NCBI GenBank assembly: GCA_017433405.1
Contig: JAFRHH010000076.1
Span: 1-33,106 of the forward strand
From: Clostridia bacterium
GTDB lineage: Bacteria; Bacillota; Clostridia; Christensenellales; Aristaeellaceae
Length of the DNA stretch: 33,106 nt
Reading direction: 5' to 3'
How positions within the stretch are numbered: the stretch's first letter is position 1; each line of letters opens with the position of its first letter. A model generated the notes under the pieces. It had not been told where the DNA came from, ran no database searches, and saw only the letters and a program-made list of their open reading frames with translations. Positions 16,246 through 22,099 of this stretch are shown here, in pieces. Made by a program: the position numbers and the translations under genes.

Positions 16246-17121
16246 TTATCCTTTCACCGATCCGCTGGCCAGGCCCGCGTAAACCTGCTTCTGGAAGAAA
16301 AGGAAGATGACCAGGGAGGGAATCAGCGTCAGCAGCACGCCGGCGCAGATGATGTTGTAGGAGCTCTTGAAGGGGCCGGAGAAGGAATACAGCGCCGTCG
16401 AAATGGTTCGCCAGGAATTGGACTGCAGGTACAGATTGGCGTTGTAATACTCGTTATACACCCCCACGCCCTTGAGCACCGCCACGGTAATGATGGCCGG
16501 CTTGGTCAGGGGCAGCAGGATCTTGAAGAACACGCCAAAGTAGGTGCAGCCCTCCAGCACCGCCGACTCATCCAGCGCCACATCCAGGTTTTCAAAATAC
16601 TGCAGGAAGATGTAGATCGAAATGACATCCGTCCCGCTCATCAGGATCGCGTAACCCACGATGGAATTCAGGAAGCCCAGATCCTTCATGATCTGATAGG
16701 TCGTCACCTGCATGGCGATACCGGGAATCAGCGTCGCGATCATGAACAGATTCCGGATCAGGTTATTCCCGGGAAACCGGAAACGGTTCAGCACGTAGGC
16801 CAGCATGGAGCCCATCATCACGGACACCAGCACCACCACGACCACCACGCCGCCGTAGGTCAGGAAGGCCCGGAGCATATCGCCCTCGGTCCAGACCTGG
16901 ACATAGTTGCCGAAGTTCAGCCAGTTCTGCGGCGGCGTCATGGCGTTGGTCGTCGCGTATTCATCCGCCGTTTTGAAGGAGATCATAAAGGAGGAAATCA
17001 GCGGCAGGAGGGCGATAAAGGATGCCAGCACCAGCGCGAAATACTCCAGGAATTTGATCAGGAACCGTTTGGTTCGGGCCGCGGAATTGGAGGGCATCAC
17101 GGAAGTTGTCACATTGCTCAT
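16246..17121 (-). CDS. Sugar ABC transporter permease (MalG type)
   Basis: One of two membrane subunits of a carbohydrate ABC importer. The 291-residue protein has six predicted membrane segments and the EAA loop ESAVLEGCTYFGVFFKILLPL, which contacts the ATPase. It ends QKQVYAGLASGSVKG, the usual C-terminus of MalG-type permeases. The start MSNVTT is chosen because AAGGAGG lies upstream. It is 17 bases after the partner permease. No ATPase gene is present in the cluster, so a shared MsmK-type ATPase encoded elsewhere is likely. Confidence 0.93.
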   Translation of the reverse strand: MSNVTTSVMPSNSAARTKRFLIKFLEYFALVLASFIALLPLISSFMISFKTADEYATTNAMTPPQNWLNFGNYVQVWTEGDMLRAFLTYGGVVVVVVLVSVMMGSMLAYVLNRFRFPGNNLIRNLFMIATLIPGIAMQVTTYQIMKDLGFLNSIVGYAILMSGTDVISIYIFLQYFENLDVALDESAVLEGCTYFGVFFKILLPLTKPAIITVAVLKGVGVYNEYYNANLYLQSNSWRTISTALYSFSGPFKSSYNIICAGVLLTLIPSLVIFLFFQKQVYAGLASGSVKG

Positions 17122-17138
17122 TTTCTCTTCCTCCTTCC

Positions 17139-18104
17139 TCACCACAGGGCCTTGGCCTTGTTGGATTTCGCGTTAAAGGTGTTGTCCGAATCCTTCATGA
17201 CGTAGCGGAAGAACAGCCGCTGCCCCGCCGTAAACAGCAGGATCAGGATCATCAGCACCATCGCCATCGCGCAGGCCTGGCCCACCTTCTGGGACACATG
17301 GGCCATCTGGTGAATCTTGATAAAGAAGGTCGCCGTCCCGTTGGCGCCCATGCTGCCCACCACATAGGCCGGCTCGAAGGCGGACAGGGAACCGGTGATG
17401 CTCAGAATCAGATTCAGCATGAACACTGTCTTGATGCCCGGCAGGATGATCGCCTTGAACTGCTGCCAGCGGTTCGCGCCGTCGATGGTCGCGGCCTCGT
17501 AGAGGGTCGGGTCGATGGAGGCGATGGCACCGATGAACAGCACCATGTTCTGGCCGCAGTACTTCCAGACGGAGGTAAACACCAGGGACCAGTTATTCAC
17601 GCTCTGATCCCGAAGCCAGTAAGGAAGCACGTCCAGCGGAATCCCGATCGCCTGCAGCACCGAATCCAGCACGAAGCCGCGGGTATAGAAGAACTTGAAG
17701 ATATAGCCGATGGCGATGCCGTTGACCAGGAACGGGAAGAACATGACCGCCTTGAACACGCCGGCCCCCCGGATCTTTTCAAGGCTGAGGATGGAAGCAA
17801 AGAACAACGCCAGCGCCAGCTGCACGACAGCCCCCGCCATGTAGTACAGGCTGAGCAGGATCGCGCCGACATACTCCTGCTTCGTGAAAATCCGCAGGTA
17901 GTTGTCAAAGCCGACAAAACCCTTGTTCTTGGTATAGCTCATGTTATAGAAGCTGAACTGAATCATCTTCCCAAAGGGAATATAGGTAAACAGGATCAGC
18001 AGGAACATCGGCACGAACGCGAACAGGGTAATGACCGCCACCTTCTGCCAGTTTATCTTTTTCTTCCGCAGGTCGGGCTGTATGGTTTTTACCGCAGTCG
18101 TCAA
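17139..18104 (-). CDS. Sugar ABC transporter permease (MalF type)
   Basis: This is the partner membrane subunit. It has an N-terminal membrane anchor (VAVITLFAFVPMFLLILFTY), further segments, and the EAA loop EAATIDGANRWQQFKAIILPG. The start is probably the TTG of LTTAVKT, because TGGAGGTG lies seven bases upstream of it. An alternative TTG farther upstream lies beside the terminator and has no ribosome site. From that start the product is 321 residues. The gene follows the binding-protein gene after a strong terminator-like hairpin, so permease mRNA is expected to be lower than binding-protein mRNA. Confidence 0.92.
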   Translation of the reverse strand: MTTAVKTIQPDLRKKKINWQKVAVITLFAFVPMFLLILFTYIPFGKMIQFSFYNMSYTKNKGFVGFDNYLRIFTKQEYVGAILLSLYYMAGAVVQLALALFFASILSLEKIRGAGVFKAVMFFPFLVNGIAIGYIFKFFYTRGFVLDSVLQAIGIPLDVLPYWLRDQSVNNWSLVFTSVWKYCGQNMVLFIGAIASIDPTLYEAATIDGANRWQQFKAIILPGIKTVFMLNLILSITGSLSAFEPAYVVGSMGANGTATFFIKIHQMAHVSQKVGQACAMAMVLMILILLFTAGQRLFFRYVMKDSDNTFNAKSNKAKALW

Positions 18105-18153
18105 CTTTTTCACCTCCAGGGATCGATCGCAAAGGCACAGACGTTTGGGATTC

Positions 18154-18186
18154 AAAAAGGGGGCCAGGAGCCACGCTCCCGGCCCC
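18154..18186 (-). terminator. Terminator-like hairpin between binding protein and permeases
   Basis: On the minus strand, GGGGCCgGGAGC pairs with GCTCCtGGCCCC around a 3-base loop, followed by five T residues. It lies between the binding-protein stop and the permease start. No new promoter is evident after it, so partial read-through is expected. Confidence 0.8.
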
Positions 18187-18213
18187 GAAGGGGGTTTTAC
18201 GTTTCCAGAAGGC

Positions 18214-19557
18214 TTACTTCACTTCAACCTTCAGCGTTTCCTGAGCCGCGGACCAGGCTTCGTTCCACTCGGCCATGATGTCGTCGAACTCCTTGGTGCC
18301 GTTGAAGCCGTGCTCAACCAGGCTCTGCACCTTCGTGTTGCCGCCGTTGTTGATGTTCAGCTCGGATTCGGAATTCAGCTCGCTCAGCAGCGTCGCCTCT
18401 CCCGGCAGCGCGTCCGCGTCAGCCACCATCGCGATGCCGTCAAAGGCCGCGTACAGATCCGGATACTCACCCTTCTTGTCGATCGGCACGCCGCCCTCGC
18501 TGTAGGCGAAGCCGCTCTTCTCGGTCAGCCACTTCAGGTAGTACAGGGAAGCCAGCTGCTCGTCCCTGGACGCCTGGACATTGATGCCGAAGCAATAGTC
18601 GGGGCCGGCCGGGGCATACTGTTTTCCGTCCACCGTCACCGGGAACGCCATGTAGCCCACATCCTCGGGATGCTCGCCGCCCGCCGCGTCACGCATCTGG
18701 GTGAAGGCCCAGGAGCCCAGCACCATCGTGGCGATCTGGCCGTTGTTCAGCATCGGCTTGCAGCCTTCCCAGTCGGTGGTGGTATAGTCTTCCTCGATCA
18801 GCTTTTCCTTCGCCGCGTCATACAGAATCTTGTACACAGCGTACGGCCCGGTGCTGTTGCCCTGGTTGGCGAAGGGATCCTTCGCATGGGGCAGAACCTG
18901 CTGCATGTACTTGTCATCGCCGGTCGCCGCGACGCCGATATAGGCGTCCCAGGCACCCATGGTCCAGCCGGCCGCGTAGTTGGTATACAGCGGGATGGCA
19001 TCGGTCTTTTCCTTCACGGCGCGCAGCGCGTTCATGAACTCCTCGGGGGTCTTCGGCAGCTCGGTCACGCCCGCTTCGGCAAAGATCCGCTTGTTGTACA
19101 GAACGCCCTGGGCGTTTCCGGTGGACGGGAGGCCGTAGCACTGTCCCTCATAGGCCCACTGGCTCATGAAGTTGTACAGGCCGTCCAGCTTCTCGAAGGA
19201 GCCCAGCGGGATGTAGTATTTGGAAAGCTCATCCTTCTGGATCGTCGGGATGCCCATGATCGTCCAGTCGTTGTTGCCAACCCGCAGCAGCGCGTTCTCG
19301 GCATAGTCGGTAATCAGCTCATACTCGATATTGATGTTCGGATAGATCTCCTTGAACTGCTTGACATAGCCGGCCAGCTTCCCGTCGTCGCCGGCCAGGT
19401 CGGTCCGGTGATAGACGAAGTGAATGTTCGCGGCCAGATCGGTATTCTCACCCAGGACGATCTGATCCAGAGTCGGCAGCGCTTCTTCCGCGGACGCGAA
19501 GGAAGCCAGGCTCAGCGCCAGGCACAGCGCCAGAATCAGGGACAACAGTTTCTTCAT
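18214..19557 (-). CDS. Sugar ABC transporter substrate-binding protein
   Basis: The 447-residue protein binds the sugar outside the membrane and delivers it to the two permeases. It has a signal peptide (MKKLLSLILALCLALSLASFASA) followed by a mature part of the extracellular family 1 type, with GNAQGVLYNKRIFAEAGVTELPKTPEEF and WAYEGQCYGLP. The predicted cleavage is of the signal-peptidase-I kind (ASA-EE). I see no lipobox, although most Gram-positive binding proteins are lipoproteins. The start has AAAGGAGGAG upstream. It is first in the importer operon and has a strong promoter with operator-like repeats. Manno-oligosaccharides are the likely ligand, judged from the enzymes downstream. Confidence 0.94.
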   Translation of the reverse strand: MKKLLSLILALCLALSLASFASAEEALPTLDQIVLGENTDLAANIHFVYHRTDLAGDDGKLAGYVKQFKEIYPNINIEYELITDYAENALLRVGNNDWTIMGIPTIQKDELSKYYIPLGSFEKLDGLYNFMSQWAYEGQCYGLPSTGNAQGVLYNKRIFAEAGVTELPKTPEEFMNALRAVKEKTDAIPLYTNYAAGWTMGAWDAYIGVAATGDDKYMQQVLPHAKDPFANQGNSTGPYAVYKILYDAAKEKLIEEDYTTTDWEGCKPMLNNGQIATMVLGSWAFTQMRDAAGGEHPEDVGYMAFPVTVDGKQYAPAGPDYCFGINVQASRDEQLASLYYLKWLTEKSGFAYSEGGVPIDKKGEYPDLYAAFDGIAMVADADALPGEATLLSELNSESELNINNGGNTKVQSLVEHGFNGTKEFDDIMAEWNEAWSAAQETLKVEVK

Positions 19558-19580
19558 GGTTTCTCCTCCTTTAATGATTG

Positions 19581-19610
19581 TTGTTAAGCTTACACACTTA
19601 ACTTGTTAAG
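19581..19610 (-). promoter_or_regulatory. Candidate operators at the binding-protein promoter
   Basis: Plus-strand CTTAAC-tt-GTTAAG (19597-19610) is a perfect inverted repeat just past the -10, over the expected transcription start. A further TTGTTAAG lies at 19581-19588. The half-site TTGTTAA is shared with the epimerase promoter. A fifth copy (GTTAACAA) lies at 19754-19761. Confidence 0.55.
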
Positions 19611-19613
19611 CGT

Positions 19614-19643
19614 ATTATAAACGTCTTCTTTCCTGTTTGTCAA
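19614..19643 (-). promoter_or_regulatory. Promoter of the sugar importer operon
   Basis: TTGACA (19638-19643) and a perfect TATAAT (19614-19619) on the minus strand are separated by 18 bases. The binding-protein start is about 57 bases downstream. Upstream, the AT-rich stretch to about 19830 holds no recognisable gene. Confidence 0.85.
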
Positions 19644-19829
19644 CCCTTTGTCCCTTTAATTTAAAAAGCCTGTAATTATTTGTACGCACCGTTTTGGACA
19701 ACTTCTTCTCTATTATTTATCAACCGTTTTCACGCTGTGAAGTTTACATTTTAGTTAACAATTCTGGCAGCGCGGCCGAAAAATAATTTTTTTGAAAAAA
19801 TCCCTTCATGATTTTGTCATTTTTCCCGA

Positions 19830-19932
19830 TTGACAGGCTTTCAGTCTTTTTCTATCCTTATATTATCCCCGGAAGAGCCGGTCTCCCCCGATCTCCGTTC
19901 GGAGCGGGCCGGCCCGCCGCTTCGGCGTTTTT
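19830..19932 (+). promoter_or_regulatory. Promoter and possible attenuator leader of the GMP synthase gene
   Basis: TTGACA (19830-19835) is followed after 17 bases by TATCCT (19853-19858), a fair -10. The leader then contains GCGGG-ccgg-CCCGC (19904-19917) overlapping CGCCG-ctt-CGGCG plus five T residues (19915-19932). The two hairpins share bases 19915-19917, so only one can form; the second resembles a terminator. I see no purine-riboswitch core. The attenuator idea is inference from pairing only. Confidence 0.45.
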
Positions 19933-19954
19933 CCGGTCAATCGAAGGAGGAGCT

Positions 19955-20941
19955 ATGGATCAAATCAGACGCCCGGAATCCATGGAACGGATTACGACCC
20001 CGGAACTGGCAAATACGTTTATCGAAGAACAGGTTTCAGCCATCCGGCAGCAGGTCGGAAACAAAAAAGTGCTGCTGGCTCTCTCCGGCGGCGTGGACAG
20101 CTCCGTCGTCGCCGCGCTTCTGATCCGGGCCATCGGGGATCAGCTGGTCGCGGTCCATGTCAATCACGGACTTCTGCGCAAGGGCGAGCCGGAGCAGGTA
20201 GTCGAGGTCTTCCGGAACCAGATGAAGGCCAACCTCGTCTATGTCGACGCGGTGGACCGCTTCCTGGATAAGCTGGCCGGCGTCAGCGATCCGGAAAAGA
20301 AACGGAAGATCATCGGCGCCGAATTTATCCGCGTGTTCGAGGAGGAAGCCCGCAAGCAGGAGGGCATCGCCTTCCTGGCCCAGGGAACCATCTATCCCGA
20401 TATTACCGAGAGCGTCGGCGTCAAGGCCCACCACAATGTCGGCGGTCTGCCGGAGGATCTTCAGTTCGAGCTGGTGGAGCCCGTCAGGCTCCTGTATAAG
20501 GACGAGGTTCGCGTCGTCGGAAAAGCCCTGGGCCTGCCGGACGGCATGGTCTACCGTCAGCCCTTCCCCGGCCCCGGCCTGGGGGTACGCTGCGTCGGCG
20601 CCATTACCCGGGATCGGCTGGAGGCGCTCCGGGAGGCGGATGCCATCGTCCGGGAGGAGATCGGCAAGCTTCCGGAAACCCCGTGGCAGTATTTCTGTGC
20701 CATTCCCGACATTCAGTCCACCGGCATCCGGTATGTGGACGGCAAGGGTGAACGCTACATGGGGTGGGCCGTCGTGATCCGCGCGGTTAATACCGTGGAT
20801 GCCGTCACCGCCACCGTGCCTGAGATTCCTTTCTCCGTGCTGTGCGCGATGCGGGATCGAATCATTCAGACCGTTCCCGGCGTCAACCGCGTCCTTTGGG
20901 ACATCAGCGAAAAGCCTGTTGCCACCATCGAGTGGGAATGA
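19955..20941 (+). CDS. guaA: GMP synthase ATP-PPase subunit without glutaminase domain
   Basis: The enzyme adenylates XMP and aminates it to GMP. The 328-residue product has the ATP-pyrophosphatase P-loop SGGVDSS (44-50), the XMP-domain marks PFPGPGLGVR and the C-terminus PVATIEWE. It therefore covers the PPase and dimerisation domains of GuaA. The N-terminal class I glutamine amidotransferase domain of about 190 residues is absent. The start MDQIRR has AAGGAGGAG upstream, and the preceding AT-rich region holds no decayed amidotransferase. It is therefore an archaeal-like stand-alone subunit (GuaAb) needing a separate amidotransferase partner, or free ammonia. It is the only clear plus-strand gene here. 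Its 3' end is a known type of integration site. Confidence 0.93.
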   Translation: MDQIRRPESMERITTPELANTFIEEQVSAIRQQVGNKKVLLALSGGVDSSVVAALLIRAIGDQLVAVHVNHGLLRKGEPEQVVEVFRNQMKANLVYVDAVDRFLDKLAGVSDPEKKRKIIGAEFIRVFEEEARKQEGIAFLAQGTIYPDITESVGVKAHHNVGGLPEDLQFELVEPVRLLYKDEVRVVGKALGLPDGMVYRQPFPGPGLGVRCVGAITRDRLEALREADAIVREEIGKLPETPWQYFCAIPDIQSTGIRYVDGKGERYMGWAVVIRAVNTVDAVTATVPEIPFSVLCAMRDRIIQTVPGVNRVLWDISEKPVATIEWE

Positions 20942-21119
20942 CACCCGGAATTGATAAACTCCTTATGGATCAACGCATCCGACGTTCTCCAAAGTGGCTC
21001 TGATAAAGAAATGATAAAGTTTTCCGAAAAAATGCCCCATCGGCCCCGTATCCGGTGGCTGTGGGGTTAATGGCAGACTGGGAAGCGATATCGTCTTCAA
21101 CTGCAGATACGTATAAAAC
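20942..21119. other. Spacer after the GMP synthase gene, no gene recognised
   Basis: These 178 bases between the guaA stop and the distal terminator hold no convincing gene or RNA that I can name. They are the expected junction of any element inserted at the guaA 3' end. The guaA stop context GAGTGGGAATGA is not repeated elsewhere in the window that I could find, so a right-hand junction is not visible. Confidence 0.4.
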
Positions 21120-21164
21120 CGCTCTCCGCTGTGGATCAGAATTCACAGATCGGAGAGCGTTTTT
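21120..21164 (+). terminator. Intrinsic terminator downstream of the GMP synthase gene
   Basis: CGCTCTCCG-CTGTG (from 21120) pairs with CACAG-at-CGGAGAGCG (to 21159), a long stem, followed by five T residues (21160-21164). It is strong on the plus strand and lies 178 bases past the guaA stop. Confidence 0.85.
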
Positions 21165-21312
21165 ATGTCAGTCTTTGTTTTTCGGCTTCCGTTCCGCAAT
21201 TCGCCATTGTCGCTCTGCCGCGATTCGCTTGCAGATCTCTGTAAGGATTCGCGCTCGCACCGCGGAGCCGGACAGCTCTCGCGCACCGCGCACGGCATGC
21301 TCTTGGAGTTCA

Positions 21313-21345
21313 GCCCCGCTTCATCCCACACTGTGGGCGCGGGGC
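21313..21345 (-). repeat. Strong inverted repeat spanning the HTH gene's stop codon
   Basis: GCCCCGC (21313-21319) pairs with GCGGGGC (21339-21345), and inside it CCCACA (21325-21330) pairs with TGTGGG (21332-21337). The HTH stop codon lies within the hairpin. No T tract follows on the minus strand, so it is not a standard terminator. Confidence 0.6.
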
Positions 21346-21854
21346 TTCCTCCCCCGCTTTTTTCGGGCAGAGACATCCGGTGGAACTTGTACCCTGAGCT
21401 TTGTGTCATCAAACTTCGGATAAAGGTATCTCCAACGGTCATATTCTTCTTTCGTGATCTCTTCAGCACTCAGCATGGCTGCCTGTTTCTGCCACGCATT
21501 GAATCGCTGTTCCAGTTCCGCCGCAGGAATCCCGCCGTCGAAGATCGCTGCCCGCAGGCAGGTCACCCCATCGACTTCCGTGATACGGATCAGATTCCGA
21601 TCTTCCAGCGCAAACAATGTGTGCATCAGGCCGTCCATCGAATCGATGTCCGGAACCGTGATCGCCTTTGGCGAAACCTCCAGTGCTTCCGCCATGGCGG
21701 CGGTCAGATCCGCCTTCGGTGTCCGATCCTCACATTCATACTGTGCCATGCGAACATCTGCCGAGTTTTCGGGAAAACCCAGCACAAGTCCCAGATACTT
21801 CAGCGTCATCCCCCGTAAGTTTCTGAAGAAACGGATTCTCTCACCGGTTGCCAT
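21321..21854 (-). CDS. XRE-family HTH regulator of the mobile-element type
   Basis: The 177-residue protein begins MATGERIRFFRNLRGMTLKYLG and has an N-terminal helix-turn-helix up to about residue 70 (RMAQYECEDRTPKADLTAAMAEAL). The middle contains VPDIDSMDGLMHTLFALED and the end is a basic tail. From memory, this layout recurs in regulators carried by conjugative and mobilisable elements of gut Firmicutes. The start MATGER is chosen because GAGGTG lies upstream. A promoter and an inverted repeat precede it, suggesting self-regulation. The same frame stays open for 50 more codons after the TGA stop (to 21168), with coding-like basic sequence, so the gene may once have been longer. Confidence 0.82.
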   Translation of the reverse strand: MATGERIRFFRNLRGMTLKYLGLVLGFPENSADVRMAQYECEDRTPKADLTAAMAEALEVSPKAITVPDIDSMDGLMHTLFALEDRNLIRITEVDGVTCLRAAIFDGGIPAAELEQRFNAWQKQAAMLSAEEITKEEYDRWRYLYPKFDDTKLRVQVPPDVSARKKRGRKPRAHSVG

Positions 21855-21883
21855 ACGCGCCACCTCACTGTCTGGTTTTTCTG

Positions 21884-21923
21884 ATTATAGCAAATTCGCT
21901 TAAATTCAGCAAGGAGAATTTAA
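21884..21923 (-). promoter_or_regulatory. Promoter and putative operator of the HTH gene
   Basis: TTGCTG (21907-21912) and TATAAT (21884-21889) on the minus strand are 17 bases apart, with a TGC extended -10. A perfect inverted repeat TTAAATTC (21900-21907) / GAATTTAA (21916-21923) brackets the -35. This is the expected place for an autorepressor site. Confidence 0.65.
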
Positions 21924-21971
21924 CAAAAACATTTAAATTTTTCCAGAAAATCACTTGACACATAATGCCCC

Positions 21972-22014
21972 GGCTGGCAGAGCGCATACACACCGGATGA
22001 GGTTCGATGCGCAG
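21972..22014 (+). pseudogene. Possible decayed tRNA fragment
   Basis: The stretch contains CTGGCAGAGCGCAT, a typical tRNA D-arm sequence, and about 12 bases later GGTTCGA, the T-loop core. The anticodon arm is missing and no full acceptor stem is seen. tRNA ends often serve as attachment sites for mobile elements. Chance similarity cannot be excluded. Confidence 0.3.
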
Positions 22015-22099
22015 GCAGCTTACATTTAAGATCGTTTTTCCGATCATGCGGATTCATATATCGTTTCCTTTCATCAGTCGCTCGTGAACATTCTCCGTC

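Noticed and set aside
19640..19954. Decayed amidotransferase domain upstream of the GMP synthase gene
   Set aside because: The region is AT-rich and short, and no frame shows the amidotransferase Cys or His motifs. The gene is better read as a genuine stand-alone PPase subunit.
21321..21323. TGA of the HTH gene as a selenocysteine codon
   Set aside because: The hairpin includes the TGA and does not follow it as a bacterial SECIS would. The protein type is not a selenoprotein.
21055..21423. Plus-strand frame of 122 codons after the GMP synthase gene
   Set aside because: It spans the terminator hairpin and lies antisense to the HTH gene end. It has no ribosome site and no recognisable domain.
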